DNA from: an uncultured Clostridia bacterium
GTDB taxonomy: Bacteria; Bacillota; Clostridia; Oscillospirales; Acutalibacteraceae
Direction: 5' to 3'
Length of the DNA: 32,888 bases
NCBI GenBank assembly: GCA_944384895.1
Contig: CALWVB010000098.1
Span: forward strand, 1-32,888
The position numbers were made by a program, and so were the translations under genes. The notes under the pieces were generated by a model that did no database searches, was not told the origin of the DNA, and worked only from the letters and a program-made list of their open reading frames with translations. Every line of letters starts with the position of its first letter. The stretch's first letter is position 1. Shown here piece by piece: positions 15,137 through 25,156 of the stretch.

Positions 15137-18100
15137 TTATTCAACTGGTTTTACATATTGGCTGCTTACAAATCCAATTACACCATTATATGAAATCTTA
15201 TACCAGCCATCAGTTTTAGCTAATACATCAAATGTTTGATTTTCTGTACCGCTGATATTACCAACTTTATTATATGCTGAACTTGGTCCGCTTCTCATAT
15301 TCAAATAATCGTCTACTCCATTAGTAGTAGCTTTAAATTTATCATCCTGCAGAGTAAGCACATATTTATCTGAACCAATTACCCATCCTGTTATACCATT
15401 ATAAGTAATTTTCATAAATCCAGTTGATTCATTTCTTTCAATTACTTCATAATCAACATGTTCAGTAATAACAGCAAGAGCACTATAAGAAGCAGATGGA
15501 CCTGAACGTAAGGTTATAGAATTGGTTGTATCTCTCATCATAACATAGAGACCAGTTTTTGACTGGATAGGTTCATTTACTGGAGGAGTAGTTACAGTTG
15601 AAGTTCCATCATTAAAATTATCTATATAAGAACCGGAACTATAACCGATTTTACCGCCATAAGAAACTTTATACCAACCGTTTGTACCTTTGGCAAGTAT
15701 TTTTATAGCTCTGCCTTCAGGTATAGTACCAATTGTTGAATATTCGGTAGAAGGGCCTTTTCTTATTCTTAATGCGCCGACATTATCCATAACATTGGCG
15801 GATATATCCAATGGAGTAAATATTGATACATATTCTGTAGTGCCGGCACACCAGCCTGTTAAATCATTATAATTAACCTTAACAAATTTAGTATCTTCAT
15901 CCTGTTCAAGTATTGGTACTTCTACTCCAGGTTTTATAGCGCCAATCTGGTCATATTCAATGCTTGGTCCATTGCGAAGCCTTAAATTATAATCATCTTC
16001 AATTAACATTAAGAATCTGTCTTCAGCTGTAGGAGGCTGAGGATCAGTTATAGGCGGTTCACTGCTCGATGGTTCGGAAGACCATTCACTGGACGGAGCT
16101 TGTGATGGTTCCGAAGATGGTTCACTCGACGGAGCCGAAGACGGTTCACTGGACGGAGCCTGTGATGGTTCTGAAGACGGTTCGCTCGATGGAGCCGAAG
16201 ACGGTTCACTGGACGGTGCCTGTGACGGTTCTGAAGATGGTTCACTCGATGGAGCCGAAGACGGTTCACTGGACGGTGCCTGTGATGGTTCCGATGACGG
16301 CTCGCTTGATGGAGTTGAAGACGGTTCACTGGACGGCGCCTGTGACGGTTCCGAGGACGGTTCACTCGATGGAGCCGATGATGGTTCTGAAGACGGCTCA
16401 CTTGACGGAGTCGAGGATGGCTCGCTCGATGGAGTTGAGGACGGTTCAATTATAGGATCAGATGAAGTATTGTCTGAACCATCATTTTTATCAACAACAT
16501 TTTCAATATACAAACCGGAACTAAAGCCAATATTACCGTTATATTCAACTTTATACCAGCCATTAGTACCTTGAGCAAGTACTTTTATATTTTGTCCTTC
16601 TGGAATAGTACCTAAAGATTCATATGATGTAGAAGGACCTGTTCTTATTCTTAATGCGCCAATATCATTCATAACATTAGCTGTTGCATCCATTGGTGTA
16701 AATATGGATACATATTCGGTAGTACCTGCACACCAGCCTGTCAAGCCATCATATGTAACTTGAATAAAGCCTGATAAACTGTCTTCTGCAAGTACAGGTA
16801 ATTCAACTCCAGATGGTACAGCGCCTATTTGAGGATATTCTGTACCTGGTCCGGAACGAAGTCTTAATTTTTCATCAGTAAATACTAAAACAGCAAATTT
16901 GCCAGTTGTATCCATAGGTACCCCGCTTATTTCTGATGTCATACAATAACCGGAATATTGCGGATGATTTAAATATGTCCAGCCATTGTTTGTTTCATAT
17001 TGTATGCTTGCTTCTTTATCAGTAATTGTACCTATCATCTGATATGAAGTATCCGGACCAGCATAAACTGTTATTGATTCATTTTTAGGCATAACTTTAT
17101 TTCCTGCTGAATCCGAATTATATATTAATGCAATTTTACTGCCTTCACACCATCCGGTTACTTGTCCATTTGTTACCTTATACATTTGAGATGATTTATC
17201 ATATGCAGAATAAGTAAACTGTGTACCCGGATCAATTCTTCCTAATATATTTGAGCTTGTACTGTTGATTTCATAAACATCTACTGCATTTACACCTGAT
17301 ATTGATATAGCATTGCCAGAAATAGGAGTTATTGTATCCTCATTGCCGTTTCCTGTTACTACAGATCCTGGATCGCCTGTATTAGCTGTTGTTGAGCCAT
17401 CAGAATTTAATGTAACGCTTGATGTTGCAACTGCTGCTGCACCATCAAAAGAACAAAGCATCATTGGCTGCAAATTAGAACCAGAACTTATTGCAGAAGA
17501 ATAGCCGGTAACTGTAGGAAGGCTTGTAGAAGCATTTGCTGAAATTGTCATTGTACCACTGAATGATTCCGGTGCAATTATATATATTGGCTGGTCTACT
17601 CTGAATACAGTACCAGCATATCCATCAGCTGTTCCAGAAGAAGATACATATGTTCCTTCAGGTGCTCCGTTTAAAGATATAGAGGCAAATGAGTTAAAGG
17701 AATTATCCTGTACATAAAATGGTCCTGCTATAAATTTAGAACCTTCTTTTTTAACTGCAAAATCTGTTCCTTTTGTGATTTCACTTCTATAATTATCTGC
17801 GCTTGTTGCAGTAAATGCATTTGCATTATTATTTCTAATAAACATACCTGCATTCCATACTCTGTATGCAGCGTCTTGATAAAGATTACTGCTTGCTACC
17901 TGATAATCAAGCGCTTTAATTATACTTGCATCAGCTGAGCCTGCTTGGAACCATACTGCTATCTGTGTTGCAGCATATGCTTCATATTGATTTTCTAATG
18001 CAAATGATGGAGACATACCCATTGATAATAAATCAGCGTTTACTGATTTATAGGATTCGTTATCATTTGATAAACCTAATGATATAATTCTTTGAATTTC

Positions 18101-19066
18101 AGGTGATATTGAAGCTCCGCTTTTGTGCATATCAGCAACATGAGGAACTATACCGTCATAATCAAATGAATATGCGATATTACCTGTAGAAGCTTCATGA
18201 AAATATGTAGTATTTATAGGAGTATTGCTAGCTGTTGCAAAATAAGCTATTTGGCCGTTGCTTCCGCTTTTATAACCTTTGCTGATTACTTTTCCATCAG
18301 ATGAAGAAGCATTTACCTGCCTGTTTACACCTACTATACGATAAGCCTGTAATCTCTTAAGGGTACGGGAACCCCATGTGCTTATTTTAAACTGTCCGTC
18401 TGAAGTATTGCTTGCAAAAATAGAATTAACACCGTCAGCTTTTATTATTATCATAACATGCTGAGAAGTGGAATCGCCTGAATTACCATTCATATCGCCA
18501 AAGAAGATATCGCCTTCTCTAAGATTATCAAAATTAAAATTAGCATATGACTGGTATTTTGTACCGTTTACAGGAACTACTTGTATACCTCCGCGGCCGT
18601 CAGTAGTACCGCCGGCCTGGCAATATTTAAGCAAAGAACTTGCGCTTCTTGTAGTTGCTGATGAATTGGATATGCTATGATTCCAAAAATAAAATTCATC
18701 ATTGCTTACATTACTATTGCCTGGAGCAAACTCTGCTCCTGCCGCTATACAATGAGATACAAAGCAGGTACAATTAGCTGTGCTATATGAATGTACCTGA
18801 GGATCGTCATTTCTTACATATAAATTACCGTTGCCGCCGGTCTGTGAATATGTTTTTGCATAATTCACTATGGCGTCCATTATATTTGCTCCCTCAGCAG
18901 TTAAATTACCGTTGTCATCTCTTACCCTTATATTTTCATAATTAGACGATGACATATCAGATAATGATATTGAAGCCGCTGATGTAGCAGGAGCTATAAC
19001 AGTAGCAAAAGATACCATTAACATTAATGATAAAACAGTAGATATAACCTTCTTTGTTAATTTCAC
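15137..19066 (-). CDS. secreted multi-SH3 cell-wall protein with amidase and TQxA thioester-like domains
   Basis: A 1309-residue secreted protein. Residues 1-31 are a signal peptide. About 60-250 looks like a putative amidase (Amidase_6-like) domain with Cys99 in NCTCFVSHC and His203 in SQHVMIII, probably a peptidoglycan hydrolase. About 270-545 resembles a TQxA surface thioester domain: AATQIAVW (TQIA 367-370), but the expected Cys near the start is Ser300 in [10 protein letters not shown]. Then come four SH3-like repeats (about 595-860), a Ser/Pro/Glu linker (about 870-1010) and four more SH3-like repeats to the end. The pair on each side of the linker is a duplicated module ([17 protein letters not shown] occurs twice). 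No sortase motif is seen; SH3 repeats probably hold it to the wall. The start is GTG, with a ribosome-like site unusually far upstream. Confidence 0.85.
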   Translation of the reverse strand: MKLTKKVISTVLSLMLMVSFATVIAPATSAASISLSDMSSSNYENIRVRDDNGNLTAEGANIMDAIVNYAKTYSQTGGNGNLYVRNDDPQVHSYSTANCTCFVSHCIAAGAEFAPGNSNVSNDEFYFWNHSISNSSATTRSASSLLKYCQAGGTTDGRGGIQVVPVNGTKYQSYANFNFDNLREGDIFFGDMNGNSGDSTSQHVMIIIKADGVNSIFASNTSDGQFKISTWGSRTLKRLQAYRIVGVNRQVNASSSDGKVISKGYKSGSNGQIAYFATASNTPINTTYFHEASTGNIAYSFDYDGIVPHVADMHKSGASISPEIQRIISLGLSNDNESYKSVNADLLSMGMSPSFALENQYEAYAATQIAVWFQAGSADASIIKALDYQVASSNLYQDAAYRVWNAGMFIRNNNANAFTATSADNYRSEITKGTDFAVKKEGSKFIAGPFYVQDNSFNSFASISLNGAPEGTYVSSSGTADGYAGTVFRVDQPIYIIAPESFSGTMTISANASTSLPTVTGYSSAISSGSNLQPMMLCSFDGAAAVATSSVTLNSDGSTTANTGDPGSVVTGNGNEDTITPISGNAISISGVNAVDVYEINSTSSNILGRIDPGTQFTYSAYDKSSQMYKVTNGQVTGWCEGSKIALIYNSDSAGNKVMPKNESITVYAGPDTSYQMIGTITDKEASIQYETNNGWTYLNHPQYSGYCMTSEISGVPMDTTGKFAVLVFTDEKLRLRSGPGTEYPQIGAVPSGVELPVLAEDSLSGFIQVTYDGLTGWCAGTTEYVSIFTPMDATANVMNDIGALRIRTGPSTSYESLGTIPEGQNIKVLAQGTNGWYKVEYNGNIGFSSGLYIENVVDKNDGSDNTSSDPIIEPSSTPSSEPSSTPSSEPSSEPSSAPSSEPSSEPSQAPSSEPSSTPSSEPSSEPSQAPSSEPSSAPSSEPSSEPSQAPSSEPSSAPSSEPSSEPSQAPSSEPSSAPSSEPSSEPSQAPSSEWSSEPSSSEPPITDPQPPTAEDRFLMLIEDDYNLRLRNGPSIEYDQIGAIKPGVEVPILEQDEDTKFVKVNYNDLTGWCAGTTEYVSIFTPLDISANVMDNVGALRIRKGPSTEYSTIGTIPEGRAIKILAKGTNGWYKVSYGGKIGYSSGSYIDNFNDGTSTVTTPPVNEPIQSKTGLYVMMRDTTNSITLRSGPSASYSALAVITEHVDYEVIERNESTGFMKITYNGITGWVIGSDKYVLTLQDDKFKATTNGVDDYLNMRSGPSSAYNKVGNISGTENQTFDVLAKTDGWYKISYNGVIGFVSSQYVKPVE
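16060..16450 (-). repeat. 60-bp tandem repeat coding a Ser/Pro/Glu linker
   Basis: The DNA repeats in units of about 60 bases coding 20 residues of the type [20 protein letters not shown], with shorter 12-base units ([12 protein letters not shown]) at the edges. Copies differ mostly at silent third positions. It is a flexible spacer between two SH3 blocks and is likely to vary in length between strains. Confidence 0.9.
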
Positions 19067-19282
19067 GTAATCGGCAATGCAGTATCTTTAATACTGCAAT
19101 TCCCTTCTCTCCTTTCAACATATTATACTTTTTTGAATCCGCTAAACAGCCGTCAGCGTATTAGTAATCTTTTAATACGCATATAGCCTAAAATCTCCCA
19201 TAAATAATTATATTAAAAGATTTATTACATAAAAATACTATTTAATACAATAATAGTAAATTTATGCTTTTTTTCCCATACA
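19067..19282 (-). promoter_or_regulatory. long structured leader of the multi-SH3 gene
   Basis: About 216 bases from the predicted start of transcription to the GTG. It can form GCGTATTA/TAATACGC (near 19155-19190), a short GCTGA/TTAGC hairpin next to it, and GCAGTAT/ATACTGC (near 19078-19097). The last lies between a GGAGAGAAGGG site and the GTG, about 40 bases apart. I compared it by eye with c-di-AMP and c-di-GMP riboswitches and saw no match. Confidence 0.4.
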
Positions 19283-19288
19283 TTTAAA

Positions 19289-19316
19289 ATTATAACAAAA
19301 AGGTTACAAATTGCAA
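19289..19316 (-). promoter_or_regulatory. promoter of the multi-SH3 gene
   Basis: On the minus strand TTGCAA (19311-19316), a 16-base spacer and a perfect TATAAT (19289-19294). It gives a leader of about 216 bases. Confidence 0.65.
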
Positions 19317-19426
19317 CACTTTTAAATAAGAATGAAATTTCTTAAGAATTTTGGAAAAATTTGTCAATTATTGTCGTCGATTTATATCTCATTATGTTCT
19401 TTATAATCACTTATTTTAACAAAACA

Positions 19427-19466
19427 AATCCCTCTGCTTATATAAAACCAAATAAGCAGGGGGAAT
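19427..19466 (-). terminator. terminator of the lipoprotein gene
   Basis: TCCCTCTGCTTAT (19429-19441) pairs with ATAAGCAGGGGGA (19452-19464) with one G-T pair; TTTGTTTTGTT follows on the minus strand. It separates this gene from the multi-SH3 gene downstream. Confidence 0.85.
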
Positions 19467-19484
19467 TTATTTTTAATTAAATTT

Positions 19485-21284
19485 CTATCGCTTTTTCCTA
19501 TAATCAGGATAAACGTCGTTATTTATATTTTTTCTTTGAATTGGTACAGCCATTTTTGATGGTAATACAACAACTCCGCCAGAAGTCAGATATCCGCCTT
19601 CTGGAACGTCAATTTTAGGTGATCTTCTTCTTTTCTTTCTTACTACAATAAGAATTATCAAAATTATTAATAATAACACTATAAGTAAAGCTGCTCCAAA
19701 TAAATAAATCGCATATATATTAATGCTTGTACCAGAGATCACGTTAATAGCTCCGTTTTCCATTACATCATCTCCTGCCTTATCTAATCTTTCATATTCG
19801 CATTGTGTATATTTATATTGTATTGGTTCCGTTCTTCCCAACGAATATACCGAAGCCTGTAAAAATACACTGTCTATAATTGTAAATGTATTAATAGGAT
19901 TAAATGATGAAAAATTACTTTCTATTGTAATTGTATTATCAGGACCCAATATCTGTCCCTGAACTTCATTTATTTTATCAATAGTACCTTCAATTCTTAA
20001 ATTGAGCATATTATCAGTCACACTGGTATAACTGGTATCTCCGATTAAATTATCAAAAGATGATTTAAGAGCATTAGCGCTGAATTGATCTTCATCTTTA
20101 AATTTAAAGGTTATTTGTTTTGTAAAAATATCACCGCTTATATGCGTTAATTCTATAAAAACATTTTTTACATAATTGCGGAAATCAGCTGTAAAATTAA
20201 TGGATAACCGGCCATCTCTTGAAGTTAAATTCCATGCTCCGTTAATATTTTCCGTTACAGTATTATTACCTGAACCATTATTAGCTTTTATACTGCTTAC
20301 TGCATATTCTTCATCATTTTCAATAATATATTTAATTTCTGATTGAAATGCTGAACTATCTATATCTTCATTAATATTTAATTCTAATATCATTGCATCA
20401 TTTTCATCAATAACTTCATTTACCTGTAACGAACAATCTCTTTCCAATATATTGCTTGTGATATCTTCTATAGTTGAAAAATCGCCCTCAAATTCTACAG
20501 CAATAGTTCTATCATCTATCCAATCCATTGATATAATATTAGAATTGCTTCCATAAAGTTCTTCAATTAAAGTTTTCCCTTCCGGCGTTACATCGGATGT
20601 AAATAATACGGATATTTTTCTGTTCATACTTTTTGAAGAGATAATTGTACTGGATATTGTACATCCATCTAATTCCAATTTATCTCCTTTTTCAAAATTG
20701 ATTGCTCCTGAAGCCACATTATATTCCTGACCATCTAAAATAACCTGCGTATCTCCATTTGCAGCATAAAAGTGCATATTTTTTAAGCTGTCTTCGGCAT
20801 AATTTTGCACATGCTGGTCTCCTGCAATTTCCAGCCATCTAAGAAGCTGAACGGTTGTAAAATTTTCTGTTATACTGGTATAATTCCCAAGTTTACCTGT
20901 ATTATATTTTATTTTAACTTCAGGAGTAAGATTAATACCTCCTAAATTAAGGATATCCTGAACCTTTTGTTCATATTCTTCTATACTATCGAATCTTATG
21001 TAACATTCAAACAAAAAATATTCTTCATTAACTGAACTCTCCGGCGGTTGAAATTCTATTAAATCGCTGTCAAGACCTCTCTCAATAGCTTCACTTATAA
21101 TACTAGGAGCTAACACTTTGCGGCTTTCATATGGATATTCATAATACATACGTCTATATCCGCTGCCATCTTCATTTATAAGCAACTGAGTTTTTATCGG
21201 TATATTATTTTCACAGCCCGTTAACATTATCGCTAATATTATAAGTATACCTGCGATAATAAGACTTCTTATATATCTTTTCAT
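19485..21284 (-). CDS. lipoprotein with C-terminal membrane anchor, unknown function
   Basis: A 599-residue protein with a lipoprotein signal (lipobox LTGC, acylated Cys at residue 24) and a long extracytoplasmic part, then a hydrophobic segment at about 524-548 followed by RKKRRR and a cytoplasmic tail of about 50 residues. So it would be attached at both ends to the membrane, with the main part outside. The first section after the lipobox (LLINEDGSGYRR) resembles LppM-like lipoprotein starts, but I cannot assign a family. It has its own terminator and lies upstream of the multi-SH3 gene in the same direction, so a shared envelope role is possible. Confidence 0.8.
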   Translation of the reverse strand: MKRYIRSLIIAGILIILAIMLTGCENNIPIKTQLLINEDGSGYRRMYYEYPYESRKVLAPSIISEAIERGLDSDLIEFQPPESSVNEEYFLFECYIRFDSIEEYEQKVQDILNLGGINLTPEVKIKYNTGKLGNYTSITENFTTVQLLRWLEIAGDQHVQNYAEDSLKNMHFYAANGDTQVILDGQEYNVASGAINFEKGDKLELDGCTISSTIISSKSMNRKISVLFTSDVTPEGKTLIEELYGSNSNIISMDWIDDRTIAVEFEGDFSTIEDITSNILERDCSLQVNEVIDENDAMILELNINEDIDSSAFQSEIKYIIENDEEYAVSSIKANNGSGNNTVTENINGAWNLTSRDGRLSINFTADFRNYVKNVFIELTHISGDIFTKQITFKFKDEDQFSANALKSSFDNLIGDTSYTSVTDNMLNLRIEGTIDKINEVQGQILGPDNTITIESNFSSFNPINTFTIIDSVFLQASVYSLGRTEPIQYKYTQCEYERLDKAGDDVMENGAINVISGTSINIYAIYLFGAALLIVLLLIILIILIVVRKKRRRSPKIDVPEGGYLTSGGVVVLPSKMAVPIQRKNINNDVYPDYRKKR

Positions 21285-21638
21285 TTGTATTTATTACTCC
21301 CCTGAATATAAAACCAAATTATAATAATTTTATCATATTTTGTAGACAAATAAAAGCAAATTATCCATTTTTAAGTTATGTTATTATTAATTTTCACGTA
21401 ATGAATATTTTCAGTAACCTATTATAAATATTTTATAAATATATACTATTTCATTTTTTATAAATCTAAAAAAAATTATATTTAAATAATAATTATCACA
21501 CAATAAATACAATATAGGACATATTTACGTTCATATATTAATAATATATTGAATTTTTATTAATATAATGCTAAAATCATATAAATAAATTGTCTAATTA
21601 TAGAAATATATATACCATAAAATGTAATGGAGGGTTCT

Positions 21639-23159
21639 ATGAAAAAACGTGAACGATGGTCAAACCGAATGACATTTATATTAGCTGCAGTTGGATCTGC
21701 GGTAGGTTTAGGGAATGCATGGCGTTTTCCTGGACAAGCTGCTGAAAATGGCGGCGGTACATTTTTAGTAGTTTATATTATTGCATTAATAACCGCTGGT
21801 TTTCCTTTATTATTAATGGAATTAACAATCGGACGAAAAATGCAGTTAGGCGCTCCAGGTACATTTAGAGGATTAAATAAAAAAATGGAATGGATAGGCT
21901 GGACAAGCGTAGGAACTGCTTTTATTATATGTTGCTATTATGCAGCTATTTTAGCCTGGGTATTAGTAATGATAGTAAAAGCATTTACTATTGCAGAACA
22001 TCCTGATCCTGGAAGCATATTTAATAATGAAATTTTGCAAGCTTCACAAGGCCCTATGCAGCTTGACGGATTTTCAATCGGTGTATTAATTGCATTAATA
22101 ATTGCTTGGATTATCATATATTTTTGTATCCGAAATGGTACGCAGTCTGTTGGAAAGGTTGCAAAAATTACTGTATTTATTTCTGCAGCTTTGCTTTTAA
22201 TTATGGTAATAAACGGATTATTTTTAGATGGAGCTGCTATAGGATTAAAGGAATATTTAATACCACAATGGTCAAAATTCTTTGATTGGCATGTTTGGGT
22301 AGCCGCTTATGGACAGGTATTCTATAGCTTAAGTATTATGATGGCTATCATGATAACATATGGCTCTTTTCTTAATAAAGACAGTGACCTTCCTAAAGAT
22401 GCCGCTATAATCGCTGTATCTGATGCTATTGTCAGCTTTTTATCCGGTTTTATTATTTTTTCAACTTTAGGTTATATGGCTTATACAAACGGCGCTCAAT
22501 TTGATGTTCCTAGTGGAGTCAGCTTAGCGTTTGTTTTATATCCAACTGTATTGTCCACATTGCCTGGCGGTCCTATCATTCAGACAATTATGTCTGTAGT
22601 ATTTTATTTAGCATTGTTTACTTTAGCAATTGATTCTGCTTTTTCTATTGTAGAAGCTGTTATCACAGCTGTATCTGATAAATTCAGACTAAATAAGAAA
22701 AAAACTACAATCGGTGTGTGTCTTGTAGCTGGAACTATATCCTTAATATTTGCAACAAAAGCAGGATTACATTGGCTAAATATTGTCGATGCCTGGGCTA
22801 ATAGTATTGATCTTATTGGAGTTGGTATAATAGAATGTATATCAATTGGTTGGTTCTTTGGTGTAAAAAAAATACGTAAAGAATTTAATTCAACATCTAA
22901 ATGGAAAATTGGTTCCTGGTATGATATTATGGTTAAATTTGTATGTCCAATACTTTTTATCATTGTGCTAATAATGTTCCTTATAAATACAATTCAACAT
23001 GGATATGAAAATTATCCTTCCCTTGCTTTATTCCTTGGCGGTTGGATAATTAGTGTATTTGTATTTGGATATGGTTTTGTTATTCAGTTTATATCTAAAA
23101 AGAATAAAAAAATTGCTGAATATGAAAAAGATCTTCCAACATGGGATGAAATGGAATAA
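21639..23159 (+). CDS. sodium-dependent transporter, NSS/SNF family
   Basis: A 506-residue integral membrane symporter of the neurotransmitter:sodium symporter family, driving uptake of an amino acid or similar solute with sodium. The N-terminal signature is clear: WSNRMTFILAAVGSAVGLGN, AWRFPGQAAENGGGTFLVVY, with the sodium/substrate-binding unwound TM1. About 11-12 hydrophobic segments follow. The ATG at 21639 is used because the upstream in-frame ATG overlaps GGAGGG, which is its ribosome site. It is a single gene with a strong terminator. Confidence 0.95.
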   Translation: MKKRERWSNRMTFILAAVGSAVGLGNAWRFPGQAAENGGGTFLVVYIIALITAGFPLLLMELTIGRKMQLGAPGTFRGLNKKMEWIGWTSVGTAFIICCYYAAILAWVLVMIVKAFTIAEHPDPGSIFNNEILQASQGPMQLDGFSIGVLIALIIAWIIIYFCIRNGTQSVGKVAKITVFISAALLLIMVINGLFLDGAAIGLKEYLIPQWSKFFDWHVWVAAYGQVFYSLSIMMAIMITYGSFLNKDSDLPKDAAIIAVSDAIVSFLSGFIIFSTLGYMAYTNGAQFDVPSGVSLAFVLYPTVLSTLPGGPIIQTIMSVVFYLALFTLAIDSAFSIVEAVITAVSDKFRLNKKKTTIGVCLVAGTISLIFATKAGLHWLNIVDAWANSIDLIGVGIIECISIGWFFGVKKIRKEFNSTSKWKIGSWYDIMVKFVCPILFIIVLIMFLINTIQHGYENYPSLALFLGGWIISVFVFGYGFVIQFISKKNKKIAEYEKDLPTWDEME

Positions 23160-23179
23160 TTAAAAATCAAAATAAAAAT

Positions 23180-23216
23180 AACCTGGTTCTTATATTCAAT
23201 GGGACCAGGTTTTTTT
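23180..23216 (+). terminator. terminator of the NSS symporter gene
   Basis: ACCTGGTTC pairs with GGGACCAGGT (23201-23210), followed by TTTTTT. Confidence 0.9.
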
Positions 23217-23356
23217 AATGTAATTAAAACTATACTATTACTATATTAATCTGAATCATGCCATATACAAAAGATACATGATAAAAACATAATGAACATA
23301 TTTTTTATTATAATATTTGCAGAACATACAACCATTAAGCTACCGTATTAATCAGG

Positions 23357-23529
23357 GGGGCGCCTGCGCGCTGCCATATTGTAAATATGGCAGCTATATG
23401 CAAAATAATTTTATATATAATGATACTGTCCTTAAAACAATACTTGGTTTATATTCCCACTTTTTTCGCTTTATAAGCCATTATTTTGCATCCCAGCGCA
23501 TCTAAAAAGATGCGCTTCGCAGGCGCCCC
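23357..23529 (+). repeat. 173-bp structured intergenic repeat, copy 3
   Basis: Ends GGGGCGCCTGCG (23357-23368) and CGCAGGCGCCCC (23518-23529), each with two extra G or C outside. The first hairpin (23370-23394) has a changed but still paired stem, GCTGCCATATT/AATATGGCAGC. The GCAAAATAAT arm pairs with ATTATTTTGC near 23480-23489, and the last hairpin is GCGCATCT/AGATGCGC. Located between convergent genes. Confidence 0.9.
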
Positions 23530-23851
23530 CCGCCCTGCCGTGGTTTTTAATTATATCTTTATTTTGTTTATATTATTTAAACTATATTTCATAATCTTAA
23601 AAAACACCATAAATCGCATCTATTTATAATATATGTGTTTTACGCTTAGTATACATAATTCCAATGCATCTACCTATAAGATCTTCTTTCAGGATTCACC
23701 AGAAATCATTTTTCTTGACATTATCTGCCTCACAATCTCAAAATGGACGACCATTATTTTAATTAAGCCTTTTATTTATTAACTTAGAGCAACTCGATTT
23801 CTGAAGCAAATGCTTCTTGCCAACAGAATTACTGATTATGTCCATAAAAAT
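23530..23851. other. intergenic sequence without a recognised gene
   Basis: About 320 bases between repeat copy 3 and the terminator at 23852. No frame of useful length and no known RNA is seen. It could hold a badly degraded gene on the minus strand, but I cannot identify one. Confidence 0.5.
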
Positions 23852-23901
23852 AAAAAGGCGATTAGTTAAGGATTACTCATCCTTATTAATCACCTTTTTT
23901 A
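23852..23901 (-). terminator. terminator of the CD1247-like gene
   Basis: AAAAGGCGATTAGTTAAGGAT pairs with ATCCTTATTAATCACCTTTT with a 5-base loop; T-runs on both strands. It is a strong, possibly bidirectional terminator. Confidence 0.85.
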
Positions 23902-23927
23902 ATGACTTTTTTTATAAATATAACGAA

Positions 23928-24389
23928 TTATTCTTCTGGCTGTTCAACTTCAATTTCAATAGGTTCTGAATTATGATGATGGTTACAATGACCTTCTTCA
24001 CAATCGCAATCACAATCAACAACATCAAAAGAAATTTCTTCATTACAATTTGGACAATGTATAGGGCCGGAAAGAAGAGTATCTTCATCAAGACATATTT
24101 TATTTCCGCATTTATTGCAGGTTACTTCATAAAAATATTCTTCATCTTCATCCTCGTCATCATCTTCATCTTCATAAAAATCCTGTTCAAGAGCATCAAG
24201 ATCTTCGTCAACAGCATCAATTTGATCAGAAAGTTCTGCATAACCGTCTTCGAGATCAGATATAGACAAAGCAATATCATCCAATACATCGATTATAGCT
24301 TTTATAATCCTGTTTTGATCGGTTGAATCATCAAATTTCATACCATCAGCAAGACCTTTAAGATATGCTACTTTTTCTGTGACAGTCAT
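23928..24389 (-). CDS. CD1247-like zinc-ribbon protein
   Basis: A 153-residue protein. Residues 1-45 (TEKVAYLKGLADGM and a helical part) match the CD1247 N-terminal domain seen in Clostridia. An acidic stretch follows (about 70-86), then a zinc ribbon (C91, C94, C112, C115) and a C-terminal metal-rich tail with CDCDC and CNHHH. It probably binds zinc; the function is unknown. GGAGGGG precedes the ATG. It follows efp in the same direction after 77 bases. Confidence 0.8.
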   Translation of the reverse strand: MTVTEKVAYLKGLADGMKFDDSTDQNRIIKAIIDVLDDIALSISDLEDGYAELSDQIDAVDEDLDALEQDFYEDEDDDEDEDEEYFYEVTCNKCGNKICLDEDTLLSGPIHCPNCNEEISFDVVDCDCDCEEGHCNHHHNSEPIEIEVEQPEE

Positions 24390-24466
24390 AACTGCCCCTC
24401 CTTTTGCCTTTGTTTTTAATAAGGCATATTATTAAAATATTTTAAAAACAAATTTAATTATATTAC

Positions 24467-25024
24467 TTATGCACGTTCCATATATTCACCTGTACGGGTA
24501 TCAATACGGATCATTTCGCCTTCTTCAATAAAGAGAGGAACTTTAATTTCAGCGCCTGTCTCTACTGTAGCAGGTTTTGTTACATTTGTAGCTGTATCGC
24601 CTTTAAAACCAGGATCTGTAGCAGTAACCTGTAATTCTACAAAGTTTGGAGGAGCCACGCCAAAAATATTGCCTTTAAAGGACATTACAGTACATTCCAT
24701 GTTTTCCTTAACAAATTTAAAGTTATCATCTAAAACTGATTTACTGATAGGAATCTGTTCATAGCTTTCCATATCCATAAAATAATAAAGCTCGCCGTCA
24801 TTATAAAGATATTGCATTGGTTTACGTTCAACGTATGCGGTAGGATACTTATCATTTGGATTAAATGTACGTTCAACAACAGAACCAGCAATAACATTTC
24901 TTATTTTTGTACGAACAAAGGCCGCGCCTTTACCTGGTTTTACATGCTGGAATTCAATAATCTGATAGACGTTGCCATCCATTTCAAATGTAACGCCATT
25001 TCTAAAATCACCTGCAGAAATCAT
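24467..25024 (-). CDS. efp: elongation factor P
   Basis: A 185-residue translation factor that relieves ribosome stalling at polyproline. Three beta-barrel domains; the tip loop carries Lys32 in KPGKG, the site that is modified in many species. The end [13 protein letters not shown] is typical. The ATG at 25024 gives the exact family length; an upstream in-frame TTG within the GGGGG ribosome site is rejected. The polyproline-free but Pro-rich linker of the multi-SH3 protein is not an obvious EF-P target because prolines are not adjacent. It follows the Xaa-Pro peptidase gene and has its own promoter. Confidence 0.97.
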   Translation of the reverse strand: MISAGDFRNGVTFEMDGNVYQIIEFQHVKPGKGAAFVRTKIRNVIAGSVVERTFNPNDKYPTAYVERKPMQYLYNDGELYYFMDMESYEQIPISKSVLDDNFKFVKENMECTVMSFKGNIFGVAPPNFVELQVTATDPGFKGDTATNVTKPATVETGAEIKVPLFIEEGEMIRIDTRTGEYMERA

Positions 25025-25100
25025 TGGTAATAAAACCCCCAATAAATTTTAACTAACCAAATATTATTATAAATTCAGTTTAGTAATTAATATCGTTAAT

Positions 25101-25129
25101 ATTCTATAATATATCGGTTTATTTTTCAA
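25101..25129 (-). promoter_or_regulatory. promoter of efp
   Basis: On the minus strand TTGAAA (25124-25129), a 17-base spacer and TAGAAT (25101-25106), about 75 bases before the efp start. Confidence 0.6.
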
Positions 25130-25156
25130 CCCCTATTTATAAATACATTTCCTATT

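Noticed and set aside
16048..16455. Long frames on both strands over the linker repeat (minus 16048-16449 and plus 16069-16455)
   Set aside because: They are shadows of the 60-bp repeat that codes the Ser/Pro/Glu linker; composition is very biased and there are no ribosome sites.
19067..19282. c-di-AMP or c-di-GMP riboswitch upstream of the multi-SH3 gene
   Set aside because: Expected for cell-wall hydrolases, but the conserved core sequences of either class were not seen by eye; kept only as a structured leader.
23530..23851. Degraded transposase on the minus strand
   Set aside because: Short pieces of frame can be read but no family motif could be recognised.
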